Below, piece by piece: positions 39,999 through 49,438 of a DNA stretch of 64,000 nt. The position numbers and the translations under genes were made by a program. The notes under the pieces are model-generated. The model made no database searches. It saw only the letters and a list, made by a program, of their open reading frames with translations, and was not told where the DNA came from. The stretch's first letter is position 1; the number at the start of each line of letters is the position of its first letter. The DNA comes from Phaeospirillum sp. (GTDB taxonomy: Bacteria > Pseudomonadota > Alphaproteobacteria > Rhodospirillales > Magnetospirillaceae), in assembly GCA_030824585.1 (NCBI GenBank), contig JAVBXM010000008.1, forward strand, positions 37,832 through 101,831, in the 5' to 3' direction.

Positions 39999-40331
39999 GT
40001 GAAGAAGAAAAGAAATCAAGCAGCCGTGCTGGCCGGCTCGCTCGTCATCGGCTTCGTTGCTTCTGTCGCGGCCGGGGATGCCTGGGCGCAGGTCGCCGGG
40101 CAATGGCGGGATGCCCAGCATGTCTATTCCAAGATCTGCGCCAACTGTCATGAAATCGGTGTCGGCCCGGTGATCAAGGGCCGCAACCTCGACCCCGACT
40201 ATTATCAGAGCGTGGTGCGTCACGGCATGCGGGCCATGCCCGCCTTCCGCCCCACCGACGTGGACGATGCTATGCTGCGGCAGGTGGCCGAGATGCTGTC
40301 CAAGAGCCCGGCGCCGGGAGGGGCGAAATGA
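39999..40331 (+). CDS. pchC: Cytochrome c subunit of 4-cresol dehydrogenase-type hydroxylase
   Basis: GTG start; signal peptide; VYSKICANCHEIGVGPVIKG (CxxCH); distal Met in GMRAMPAFRPTDV; sits next to the flavoprotein subunit. Confidence 0.75.
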   Translation: MKKKRNQAAVLAGSLVIGFVASVAAGDAWAQVAGQWRDAQHVYSKICANCHEIGVGPVIKGRNLDPDYYQSVVRHGMRAMPAFRPTDVDDAMLRQVAEMLSKSPAPGGAK

Positions 40332-40813
40332 GGCTGTCGCGCCGCGCCGTGCTGGGAGCCGCCCTGGGTGGCGGCACCCTGGCCGCCCTGCGCGGGCTGC
40401 CGGCGGCGGCCATGACCGCCCCGGTCTCCGGCGCCACCCTGGTGCTGGCCGATCCGTCGGTGAGCCCCGGCTTCGCCGAGGCGGTCCGCAACTGGACCGG
40501 CGGCACCGTCCGCACGGTGACCGGGCCCCAGACCCTGGCCGACGCCGCCCGCTGGCTGGCGGCGGCGCCCGGGCGGCGGGTGGTCGGCCTGGTGGAGGAT
40601 TCCGACGGCGTGCTGTTCCAGCAGATGGTGCCGCGCGGCCGGGCCACCTGGCTGTCCGCCGTTCATCACGCCCCGCGCCCCGTGGCCGGATCGGACTGGG
40701 AGATCGCCCTGGGCGACGGCCTGGGCCGCATGGCCGCCGGACGCGCCACGGGCGGAAATCTGGATGCGGGCGGCCCATCGGTGGCCCGGATGTCCTTCGT
40801 GGTGGCCGGCTAA
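40328..40813 (+). CDS. Uncharacterised Tat-type exported protein
   Basis: MRLSRRAVLGAALGGG twin-arginine-like signal; ATGA overlap with the cytochrome gene. Confidence 0.6.
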   Translation: MRLSRRAVLGAALGGGTLAALRGLPAAAMTAPVSGATLVLADPSVSPGFAEAVRNWTGGTVRTVTGPQTLADAARWLAAAPGRRVVGLVEDSDGVLFQQMVPRGRATWLSAVHHAPRPVAGSDWEIALGDGLGRMAAGRATGGNLDAGGPSVARMSFVVAG

Positions 40814-40837
40814 CCATAAAGAAATCAGGAGAGGAAC

Positions 40838-42385
40838 ATGGCCAGCAAGTATGTCGCCCTGCCCAAGGGCGTTTCGGAAAAGAACTTCGACGCCGCCATC
40901 CGCGAGTACCGCGAGATTCTGGGCGCCGCCAACGTCTTCACCGATGCCGAGCATCTGGTGTCCTACAACAAGATCATGATTCCCGACAGCAACGAGAACC
41001 ACCAGCCGTCGGCGGCCATCTGCCCGGCCTCCACCGAGGAGGTCCAGCGTTGCGTGGCGGTGTGCAACAAGTACAAGGTCCCGGTGTGGCCGATCTCGAC
41101 GGGCCGCAACCTGGGCTACGGCTCGGCGGCGCCGGGCTCGCGCGGGCAGGTGGTCATGGACCTGCGCCGCATGAACAAGATCATCGAGGTGGACGCCGAT
41201 CTGGGCACCGCCCTGGTCGAGCCGGGCGTCACCTTCCAGCAGCTCTACGACTACCTGCAGGACAACAAAATTCCGCTGTGGCTGTCGTGCCCGGCGCCGT
41301 CCTCCATCGCCGGCCCGCTGGGCAACGCCGCCGACCGCGGGGTGGGCTACACGCCTTATGGCGAGCACTTCATGTTCTCGTGCGGCATGGAAGTGGTGAT
41401 GCCCACCGGCGAGGTGCTGAAGACCGGCATGGGCTCGCTGCCCAATTCCAACACCGCCCAGGTGTTCAAGTGGGGGTACGGCCCCTATCTGGACGGCATC
41501 TTCACCCAGTCCAATTACGGCATCATCACCAAGATGGGCTTCTGGCTGATGCCGGCCCCGCCCGCCTTCAAGCCCTATGTCATCCGCTATCCCGAGGAAA
41601 CCGACATCGTCGACATCGTCGAGACGTTGCGGCCGCTGCGCATGGCCATGGTCATCCCCAACGCGGTGGTGATCGTCCACGCCCTGTGGGAGCTGGGCTC
41701 GTTCCTCAAGCGTGCCGATTACTACACCGGCCCCGGCTCCATTCCCGATTCCGTGGTCAAGGAGATGGTGAAGAAGCACAAGGTCGGCATGTGGAACGTC
41801 TATTGCGGCCTCTACGGCACGCCCGAGCAGAACGAGGTCAACTGGAACATCATCCAGCACGTGGTCAAGTCGTCGGGCAAGGGTGAGTTGCTGACCGCCG
41901 AGCAGGTGGGCGATGATCCGGTATTCAAGTACCGCGCCGATCTGATGCAGGGCAAGATGAACACCGCCGAGTTCGGACTCTACAATTGGCGGGGCGGCGG
42001 CGGCTCGGCGTGGTTCGCCCCCGTGAGCCAGGCGCGCGGCAGCGAGACCATGAAGCAGATGGAGATGACCAAGCGTATCCTGGGCAAGTACGGCTTCGAC
42101 TACGTCTCGGAGTTCATCGTCGGCTGGCGCGACATGCACCATATCGTCGACCTGCTCTACGACCGTACCGATCCGGCCCAGATGCAGGCCGCCCACGCCT
42201 GTTTCGACGAACTGCTGACGGAGTTCTCCAAGCACGGCTACGGCACCTACCGCGTCAACACCGCCTTCATGGACAAGGTCGCCGACACCTACGGGCCGGT
42301 GAAGAAGGAGGTCAACCGCAAGATCAAGCGGGCGCTGGACCCCAACGGCATCATCGCGCCCGGCAAGTCCGGTATCTGGAACTAA
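40838..42385 (+). CDS. pchF: FAD-linked oxidase, 4-cresol dehydrogenase (hydroxylating) flavoprotein-like
   Basis: VPVWPISTGRNLGYGSAAPGSRGQVVMDLRRMNKIIEVD (FAD_binding_4), overall VAO/PCMH-like sequence, pairing with a c-type cytochrome. Confidence 0.82.
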   Translation: MASKYVALPKGVSEKNFDAAIREYREILGAANVFTDAEHLVSYNKIMIPDSNENHQPSAAICPASTEEVQRCVAVCNKYKVPVWPISTGRNLGYGSAAPGSRGQVVMDLRRMNKIIEVDADLGTALVEPGVTFQQLYDYLQDNKIPLWLSCPAPSSIAGPLGNAADRGVGYTPYGEHFMFSCGMEVVMPTGEVLKTGMGSLPNSNTAQVFKWGYGPYLDGIFTQSNYGIITKMGFWLMPAPPAFKPYVIRYPEETDIVDIVETLRPLRMAMVIPNAVVIVHALWELGSFLKRADYYTGPGSIPDSVVKEMVKKHKVGMWNVYCGLYGTPEQNEVNWNIIQHVVKSSGKGELLTAEQVGDDPVFKYRADLMQGKMNTAEFGLYNWRGGGGSAWFAPVSQARGSETMKQMEMTKRILGKYGFDYVSEFIVGWRDMHHIVDLLYDRTDPAQMQAAHACFDELLTEFSKHGYGTYRVNTAFMDKVADTYGPVKKEVNRKIKRALDPNGIIAPGKSGIWN

Positions 42386-42401
42386 GGGAGGAGCAAAAAT
42401 C

Positions 42402-43844
42402 ATGAAGGAATACAAGCTGTTCATCGGCGGCGAATGGGTCGCCTCGTCGGGCAACACCGTCGCCGACAACATCGATCCGGCCACCGGCAAGGCCTTCGCC
42501 CGCGTCCACCAGGCCGGGCTGCCCGACCTGGAAAAGGCGGTGGCCGCCGCCCATGCCGCATCCAAGGAATGGGGCAACACGCTGGCCAACCAGCGCGAGG
42601 CCATCCTGATCAAGGCCGCCGACGTGCTGGCCGGGCGTATCCCGGAAATCGCCGAGGTGCTGCGCTACGAATCCGGCTCAACCTTCGGCAAGTCCATGTT
42701 CGAGGTGTCGTTCTGCGTCAACCTGCTGCGCAGCGCGGCGGGCGAATGCCGGCGTATCTTCGGCGAGACCATGCCGTCCGATTCCCCCGGCCTGTTCTCC
42801 ATGAGCGTGCGCCGGCCGCTGGGCGTCATCGCCGGCATCGCGCCCTACAACTTCCCCTTCCTGCTGGCCTTCAAGAAGGTGGCCATGGCGCTGGCGGCGG
42901 GTAACGCCTTCGTGCTGAAGCCGGCGGGCTATACCCCCATCTCGGGCCTGATGATCGCCGAGGTGATGGAAGCCGCCGGCCTGCCCAAGGGCGTGCTGAA
43001 CGTCATTCCCGGCCCCGGCGGCAAGCTGGGCGACGCCCTGATCGCCGATCCCCGGGTCAAGATGGTGACCTTCACCGGCTCCACCGAGGTGGGCCGCCAT
43101 ATCGGCGAGATGGCCGCCCGGCACTTCAAGAAGTGCACCCTGGAGATGGGCGGCAAGAGCCCGCTGATCGTGCTCAAGGACGCCGACATCCCCTATGCGG
43201 TGGACGCCGCCTGCTTCGGCATCTTCCTGCACCAGGGCCAGGTCTGCATGGTCAACTCGCGCATCATCGTCGAGGAACCGATCTTCGACGAATTCTGCAA
43301 GGCCTTCACCGCCAAGGTCCGCACGCTGCAGGTGGGCGACCCCCACCACCCGCACACCGTGATCGGCCCGCTGATCAACCAGGGCCAGTGCGCCGTGGTG
43401 CAGGGCCACGTGGACGACGCGGTGAAGAAGGGCGCGCGGCTGCTCAACGGTGGCAAGTCCGACGGCGCCTTCTACGAGCCGACGGTGCTGGCCGGGGTCA
43501 CCGACGACATGGTGGTCTACCGCGACGAGACCTTCGGGCCGCTGGTGTCCATCATCCGCGCTGGTGATTCCGAGGAAGCCCTGGAGATCGCCAACGACAG
43601 CAATTACGGCCTGTCCTCGGCGGTGATCACCAACGACCTGCAGAAGGCCATGGACCTGGCGATGCGCCTTGAATCCGGGGCCGTCCACCTCAACGACTGC
43701 ACCATCTACGACGAGCCGCACGTGCCCTTCGGCGGCATCAAGGAAAGCGGCATGGGCCGCGAGGGTGGCAAGTGGTCCATGGAGGAGATGACCGAGATCA
43801 AGTGGATCACCATTCAGATGGGCAAGCGCCACTTCCCGTTCTGA
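42402..43844 (+). CDS. Aldehyde dehydrogenase (aromatic aldehyde type)
   Basis: APYNFPFLLAFKK, TFTGSTEVGRHI, LEMGGKSPLIVL, HQGQVCMVNSRI catalytic Cys, ETFGPLVSI. Confidence 0.93.
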   Translation: MKEYKLFIGGEWVASSGNTVADNIDPATGKAFARVHQAGLPDLEKAVAAAHAASKEWGNTLANQREAILIKAADVLAGRIPEIAEVLRYESGSTFGKSMFEVSFCVNLLRSAAGECRRIFGETMPSDSPGLFSMSVRRPLGVIAGIAPYNFPFLLAFKKVAMALAAGNAFVLKPAGYTPISGLMIAEVMEAAGLPKGVLNVIPGPGGKLGDALIADPRVKMVTFTGSTEVGRHIGEMAARHFKKCTLEMGGKSPLIVLKDADIPYAVDAACFGIFLHQGQVCMVNSRIIVEEPIFDEFCKAFTAKVRTLQVGDPHHPHTVIGPLINQGQCAVVQGHVDDAVKKGARLLNGGKSDGAFYEPTVLAGVTDDMVVYRDETFGPLVSIIRAGDSEEALEIANDSNYGLSSAVITNDLQKAMDLAMRLESGAVHLNDCTIYDEPHVPFGGIKESGMGREGGKWSMEEMTEIKWITIQMGKRHFPF

Positions 43845-43932
43845 GCCGTCATCCTTCCCGGCTCATACTGGGCCGGATCGCACTGTCCCCACTTCGCGAT
43901 CCGGCCAACTTTTCCCCCAGGACGGTTCCCAC

Positions 43933-45474
43933 ATGACCGAATGCAATCGCCGCAAAAGTCCGCTCAACAACGCCAGCGAACAGATCGCCGGCTGGCAGGC
44001 GGCCGCCGGGCTGGGCGGCAAGGCCGCCATCCTGGCCGCCGAGCGCGCAGTCACCTTCTCGGACCTGGCCGAAAGCATCAACCGGGTCGGCAACGGCCTG
44101 CTGGCCGGCGGCGTGCGGCCCGGCGACCGGGTGATCCTGCTGATGGCCGACACGCCCGAGCTGATCGCCGCCTATCTGGCGGTGATGAAGGTCGGCGCGG
44201 TGGCCATCGCGCTCAATACCCGCGGCAGCGCCGGCGATATCGGCCATGCCATGGAGGACAGCGGCTGCGCCGCCCTGCTGACCGACCATACCCTGCTGTC
44301 CCTGTTCCAGTCGGCCCTGGACCGTACCGATTACCGCCCGCCCCTGGTGGTGGACGACGTGGCCGCCTTCGCCGCCGGCCAGCCGGCCGAACTGGCGGCC
44401 CATGCGGTCCTGCCCACCGATCCCGCCTTTATGATCTACACCTCTGGCACCACGGGGGCCGCCAAAGGCGCCATCCACCGCCACGGCGACGTGGAGATCG
44501 GCGACCTGCACCTGCGGCAGAATTTCGGCGTGGCCCCCGGCGACCGGGTGTTCTCCACTTCGAAGCTGTTCTTCGCCTATGCCCTGGGCCACAGCCTGAT
44601 CGGCGCGCTGAAATGCGGCGCCACCGTTATCCTTTATGCCGGCTGGCCCGATGCCGAGGCGGTGGCCGAGGTGGTCGAGCGTCACGCTCCCACCATCTTG
44701 CTCAGCGTGCCCACCCTTTATCGCAACCTGCTCCGCAGCCAGGTGGTCGGCCGCCCCGCCTTCCGCCGTATCCGTCACTTCATCTCCGCCGGGGAGCGGC
44801 TGCCGGAATCGGTGTTCTCGGAATGGCTCCAGGCCACCGGCCAGCCCATCCTGGAAGGGATCGGCACCAGCGAGATCGTCTTCCTGGCCATCGCCAACAC
44901 GCCGTTGGCCTATCGCATGGGCTCGTCGGGCCGCCCCCAGCCCTGGGCCCGGGTCAAGCTGCTGGACGAGGACGGCAAACCGGTGCGCGAGCCCGGCCGC
45001 ACCGGCATCTTGTGGCTGAAGATGGCCTCGGTGGCCGCCGGCTACTGGAACCAGCCGGACAAGACCGCCGAGGCGTTCCAGAAGGGCTGGTACCGCACCG
45101 GCGACGTCTTCTCGGTGGATGCCGAGGGTTGGTGGGAACACCACGGGCGCGGCGACGACATGCTGAAGATCTCCGGCCAGTGGGTCAGTCCCGCCGAGAT
45201 CGAGGAGCACGCCCTGAAGCTGCCCGGCATCGCCGAGGTGGCCGCCGTGGGGGTGACCACCCAGGACGGGCTGGTCCGCCTGGGCCTTGCCGTGGTCCGT
45301 GCCGATTTCGCCCCGGGCACCGAGGTGATGGAGGCCAATCTGCGCCAGCATTTCGAGCGCAGCCTGTCCATCTACAAATGTCCGCGCCGCATCCGCTTCG
45401 TCGACGAGATGCCGCGCACCGTCACCGGCAAGCTGCAGCGCTTCCGGGTCCGCGACCTGTTCGCGCCGGAATAG
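43933..45474 (+). CDS. Benzoate/4-hydroxybenzoate-CoA ligase family
   Basis: FMIYTSGTTGAAKGAIHRHGD (AMP-binding), LEGIGTSEIVFLAIAN, YRTGDVFSVDAEGWWEHHGRGDDMLKISGQWVSPAEIE, RTVTGKLQRFRVR. Confidence 0.9.
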   Translation: MTECNRRKSPLNNASEQIAGWQAAAGLGGKAAILAAERAVTFSDLAESINRVGNGLLAGGVRPGDRVILLMADTPELIAAYLAVMKVGAVAIALNTRGSAGDIGHAMEDSGCAALLTDHTLLSLFQSALDRTDYRPPLVVDDVAAFAAGQPAELAAHAVLPTDPAFMIYTSGTTGAAKGAIHRHGDVEIGDLHLRQNFGVAPGDRVFSTSKLFFAYALGHSLIGALKCGATVILYAGWPDAEAVAEVVERHAPTILLSVPTLYRNLLRSQVVGRPAFRRIRHFISAGERLPESVFSEWLQATGQPILEGIGTSEIVFLAIANTPLAYRMGSSGRPQPWARVKLLDEDGKPVREPGRTGILWLKMASVAAGYWNQPDKTAEAFQKGWYRTGDVFSVDAEGWWEHHGRGDDMLKISGQWVSPAEIEEHALKLPGIAEVAAVGVTTQDGLVRLGLAVVRADFAPGTEVMEANLRQHFERSLSIYKCPRRIRFVDEMPRTVTGKLQRFRVRDLFAPE

Positions 45475-45484
45475 GGAGGCAACG

Positions 45485-45673
45485 GTGGAGTATACCTGGG
45501 AAGAGATCGACCAGATGGCGGATATTCTCGAGGCCGAGATCGCCGGCGGGCGTTTCGACCCTCCCGCCGCCCGCACCCTGGCGCTGCGGGTGGCGGACCT
45601 GTGCCCCGATATCCGCGCCAGCATGAATCTGATTGCCGCGCGCATGACGGAGTATGTTGAACCGGCCAAGTAG
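45485..45673 (+). CDS. Small hypothetical protein (62 aa)
   Basis: Tightly follows the CoA ligase gene and is co-directional. Confidence 0.5.
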   Translation: MEYTWEEIDQMADILEAEIAGGRFDPPAARTLALRVADLCPDIRASMNLIAARMTEYVEPAK

Positions 45674-45769
45674 GCCAGTGTAAATACGGTAAATCACGCG
45701 CCAGAAAACGATGCGCGGAAAATTAAGAATAATGATTGTGGGAGGAACTATGAGGTGCAACCTCGGGAT

Positions 45770-47569
45770 ATGACGCTGCCCGATCTGGTCAGTTTTGACC
45801 CGGATCATGGCTTGATTTCATTTTGTGGACGCCGTGCGGTGTTGGTCCAGGCCGACGCCATGGGAGCCTTGCGCAAGGAGCTGATCGACACCCTGGGCGT
45901 CGACATCGCCAAGGTGATCCTGACCCGCTTCGGCTATAGCTGCGGCCAAAGCGACGCACGGCATCTGCACGCCCTGATGGGCGATGACGCCGTGTCGGAG
46001 TTCGTCCTGGCCGGGCCGAAGCTGCACATGCTCGAAGGCGTGGTCTGCGTCGAGACCCATGCCCTGCTCATCGACCCGGAGACCGGCCATTACGACATGG
46101 CCGGCGTGTGGAAGAACTCGTACGAGGCCGAGCAGCACGTAAGGTTGTTCGGCGTGTCGTCCGATCCGGTGTGCTGGACGGTGTCGGGCTATGCCTCGGG
46201 TTTCTCGTCGGTGGCGTTCGATACCCCGATGATCTGCATCGAGGACCAGTGCGTCGGACGCGGCCATGCCGAATGCTCGTGGCGCCTGATCTCCTCGGAC
46301 ATCTGCGGCCCCGAGCACGACGAGCATCGCCGCCTGTTCATGCCGCTCAACCTGCAGCAGCACATCAACCTGCTGGAGCAGAAGGTGCAGCAGCGCACCG
46401 CCGATCTGGCCGCCTCGGAATCGCGCTACCGCGATCTGGTGGACAACCTGTCGGAGATCGTCTTCAGCCTGGACGGCAACGGCCAGCTGGTCCACCTCAA
46501 CCGGGCCGGCCGCCGCCGGCTGGGCCTGGCGGCCGACGGCGAGATGGTGCCGCTGGCCCGCCTGATGACCATGCCCCACCGCCGCCGCCTCGCCCGTTTC
46601 CTGCGTCAGGTGGGCGACAGCGGGTCCGAGGGGCGGATCGAAACCGCGCTGCGCAGCCTGCACGGCGAGGAAATTCCCGCCCAGATGCAGATCAGCCCGG
46701 TGATGGACGGCGAACGGCTGGCCGGCTACCGGGGGCTGGCCATCGATATTTCCCAGCGTCAGGCCCGCGAGCGCAAGCTGACCGAATACGCCTCCAGCCT
46801 GGAAAGCCAACTGGCCCAGGCCACCCGTCTGGCCGGACTGGGGCAGTTCGCCTCGGGCATCGCCCACGAGATCAACAACCCCATGGGGTTGATCTCCGCC
46901 TATGCCGAGGACCTGCTCGACACCATCGGCGACGGCGGCGGCGGCGGGGACCCGGTGGACGTCGAGCGCCTGCGCCGCGGTCTGGCGACCATCCAGGAGC
47001 AGGCCTACCGCTGCAAGTACATCACCCAGAACGTGCTGTCCTTCGCCCGTGACCAGGTGGTCAACCTGGAGCCCACCAACCTGGGCGCCCTGGTGCGCGA
47101 CAAGGTGGCCTTCTTCAGCGACCGGGCCGGCGGAGTCGCCCTCGACATCCGCCTGACCGTCAACGACGACCTGCCGCCGGTCCGCACCGATCCCAGCCTG
47201 ATCGGCCAAGTTCTGCTCAATCTGCTGAAGAACGCCGCCGAGGCCACGGAATCCAACGGCCGTCTCATGGTGTCGCTGGGCCGTTTCCGCAGCCGTATCC
47301 GCCTGGAAGTGGCCGATGACGGCCCGGGGCTGGCGCCGGAGATCATGGAAAAGGTCTTCGACCCGTTCTTCACCACCAAGGAGCCCGACAGGGGGACCGG
47401 CCTCGGCCTGTCCATCTGCTACGGCATCGTGCGCTCCCTGGGGGGAACCATCACCTGCGGCAACCGCCCGGCCGGGGGGGCCTGGTTCCGCGTGTCGCTG
47501 CCAATGGTATCCGAAGGGCCAACGGCATCCGAGGGGCCAATTGTATCCGAGGGGAGTGTCGAGCGATGA
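45770..47569 (+). CDS. XylR_N/V4R-PAS sensor histidine kinase
   Basis: Start GTG 45755 or ATG 45770. [29 protein letters not shown] (aromatic activator N-domain), V4R-like [30 protein letters not shown] (H box), [34 protein letters not shown]. Confidence 0.9.
   Translation: MTLPDLVSFDPDHGLISFCGRRAVLVQADAMGALRKELIDTLGVDIAKVILTRFGYSCGQSDARHLHALMGDDAVSEFVLAGPKLHMLEGVVCVETHALLIDPETGHYDMAGVWKNSYEAEQHVRLFGVSSDPVCWTVSGYASGFSSVAFDTPMICIEDQCVGRGHAECSWRLISSDICGPEHDEHRRLFMPLNLQQHINLLEQKVQQRTADLAASESRYRDLVDNLSEIVFSLDGNGQLVHLNRAGRRRLGLAADGEMVPLARLMTMPHRRRLARFLRQVGDSGSEGRIETALRSLHGEEIPAQMQISPVMDGERLAGYRGLAIDISQRQARERKLTEYASSLESQLAQATRLAGLGQFASGIAHEINNPMGLISAYAEDLLDTIGDGGGGGDPVDVERLRRGLATIQEQAYRCKYITQNVLSFARDQVVNLEPTNLGALVRDKVAFFSDRAGGVALDIRLTVNDDLPPVRTDPSLIGQVLLNLLKNAAEATESNGRLMVSLGRFRSRIRLEVADDGPGLAPEIMEKVFDPFFTTKEPDRGTGLGLSICYGIVRSLGGTITCGNRPAGGAWFRVSLPMVSEGPTASEGPIVSEGSVER
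47501..47554 (+). repeat. Three tandem 18-bp imperfect repeats at the kinase gene 3' end
   Basis: CCAATGGTATCCGAAGGG / CCAACGGCATCCGAGGGG / CCAATTGTATCCGAGGGG, encoding [18 protein letters not shown]. Confidence 0.9.
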
Positions 47570-48945
47570 CGGACGCCCGCTTGCTCATCGTCGACGATGA
47601 GCCGCATTACCGCCAACTGCTCAGCGAGCGGCTGAGTCGCCGGGGCTGGGCCACCTTCACCGCCGCCAATGCCCAGGAGGCGCTGGCCATCGCCGAGACG
47701 GTGGGCGTCGACGTCGCCCTGGTGGACATCATGATGGCCGGCATGGACGGGTTGACCCTGTTCGAGCACCTGCGGCGCATGGACCCGGCCATCGAAGGCA
47801 TCATCCTGACCGGCCACGCCAATGTGGACACCGCCATCAAGGCCATGAAGCTGGGGGCCTTCGACTATCTGTCCAAGCCCTACAAGCTGAGCGAACTGGA
47901 AATCGTGGTGGACCGCGCCTTCGAGCGCCGCCGCCTCAACCATCGCTGCGCCGGGCTGGTCGCCCAGGTGGAGCATCTGCGCGGGCGCGGCATCGACCGC
48001 ATGGTGGGGGAGGGCCAGCCGTGGCTGAGTACCGTCAACCTGGCCCGCAAGGCGGCGGCCCAGGACGCCCCGGTGCTGATCACCGGCGAAAGCGGTTCGG
48101 GCAAGGAGGTCATCGCGGCGGCTCTCCACCAGTGGAGCCAGCGGGCCGGCAACGTCTTCGTTCCCATCAATTGCGGCGCGCTGCCCGACAATCTGCTGGA
48201 AAGCGAGCTGTTCGGCCACCGGCGCGGAGCCTTCACCGGGGCCATGGCCGACAAGGAGGGATTGTTCCAGGTGGCGTCCAGCGGCACCCTGTTCCTGGAC
48301 GAGATCGGCGAGTTGCAGCCCAGCGGCCAGGCCAAGCTGCTGCGGGTCATGGAGACCGGCGAGTTCCGCCCCCTGGGCCAGACGGCGCTGCGCCGCACCG
48401 AGACCCGGGTGGTGGCCGCCACCAACCGCGACCTGAAGGCCGAGGTCAAGGCCGGGAGATTCCGCGAGGATCTCTATTACCGCCTCAACGTCCTGACCAT
48501 CCGGGTGCCGCCGCTGCGCGAGCGCCGCTCGGATATCCCGCTGCTGATCGCCCACCTGATGGCCCGCAGCCAGGCCCAGGTCCGCGACATCGAGCCCGCC
48601 GCCATGGCCCGTCTGGTGGATTATTCCTGGCCGGGCAACGTCCGCGAGCTGCGCAACGTCATCGAACGGATGCTGATGCTGGTGGAGGGGCCGCGTGTCA
48701 CTGAAAACCTCGTCACCTCGCTGATCAGCGAGCCGACCGACCGGGGGCGCGGCGCCGGCTCGCCCCGGTTCGACCACATGATGAGCCTGGACGAGATGGA
48801 CCGTGCCTATGTGCGCTGGGTGCTGGCCCAATGCGACGGAAACATCAGCACGGCGGCCAAGAAGCTTAAAATTTCCCGCTCGACCCTTTACCGTTACGTG
48901 GAGCCGGAAAACGGCACGGCCGGCTTGGCGAAGTCGTCGGCCTAA
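47566..48945 (+). CDS. NtrC-family sigma-54-dependent response regulator
   Basis: REC (LLIVDDEPHYRQLL, ALVDIMMAGMDG, LSKPYKL), ITGESGSGKEVIAAALH, RRGAFTGAMADKEGLF (GAFTGA), C-terminal HTH. ATGA overlap with the kinase gene. Confidence 0.95.
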   Translation: MTDARLLIVDDEPHYRQLLSERLSRRGWATFTAANAQEALAIAETVGVDVALVDIMMAGMDGLTLFEHLRRMDPAIEGIILTGHANVDTAIKAMKLGAFDYLSKPYKLSELEIVVDRAFERRRLNHRCAGLVAQVEHLRGRGIDRMVGEGQPWLSTVNLARKAAAQDAPVLITGESGSGKEVIAAALHQWSQRAGNVFVPINCGALPDNLLESELFGHRRGAFTGAMADKEGLFQVASSGTLFLDEIGELQPSGQAKLLRVMETGEFRPLGQTALRRTETRVVAATNRDLKAEVKAGRFREDLYYRLNVLTIRVPPLRERRSDIPLLIAHLMARSQAQVRDIEPAAMARLVDYSWPGNVRELRNVIERMLMLVEGPRVTENLVTSLISEPTDRGRGAGSPRFDHMMSLDEMDRAYVRWVLAQCDGNISTAAKKLKISRSTLYRYVEPENGTAGLAKSSA

Positions 48946-48999
48946 CGGAATGGTCGGCCGGACGGAATGGTCGGTATGACGGGGGGAGGGGAGGGCGCC

Positions 49000-49437
49000 A
49001 TGGATACATTCATGCAGGCCGCCATCGACGAGGCCAGGAAGGGGTTGCAGGAGGGGGGGATCCCCATCGGTTCGGTGCTGGTGCATGACGGCAGGATCAT
49101 CGGGCGCGGGCATAACCGGCGGGTCCAGAAGGGCAGCGCCATCCTGCACGGCGAGATGGACGCCCTGGAGAATGCCGGCCGGCTCTCCGCCGGGACCTAT
49201 CGGGACTCCGTCCTGTATACGACGCTTTCGCCCTGCTCCATGTGCAGCGGCGCCATTCTTCTCTATGGCATTCCCAAGGTGGTGATCGGCGAGAACCGGA
49301 CCTTCGTGGGCGAGGAGGATCTGCTGAGGTCGAGGGGCGTGCGGCTCGAGATTCTCGACGACGCCACCTGCATCGATCTCATGCGCCGGTTCATCCGGGA
49401 CAAGCCCACCTTGTGGAATGAAGACATCGGGGTGTGA
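49000..49437 (+). CDS. Nucleoside/cytosine deaminase family
   Basis: AILHGEMDALENAG (HxE) and TTLSPCSMCSGAILLYGIPKVVIGEN (PCxxC). G-rich SD before ATG 49000; upstream in-frame start at 48967. Confidence 0.88.
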   Translation: MDTFMQAAIDEARKGLQEGGIPIGSVLVHDGRIIGRGHNRRVQKGSAILHGEMDALENAGRLSAGTYRDSVLYTTLSPCSMCSGAILLYGIPKVVIGENRTFVGEEDLLRSRGVRLEILDDATCIDLMRRFIRDKPTLWNEDIGV

Positions 49438-49438
49438 G

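Noticed and set aside
48945-48974. Direct repeat ACGGAATGGTCGG x2 between the regulator and deaminase genes
   Set aside because: Only two 13-bp copies in a short intergenic gap; no supporting symmetry or function.
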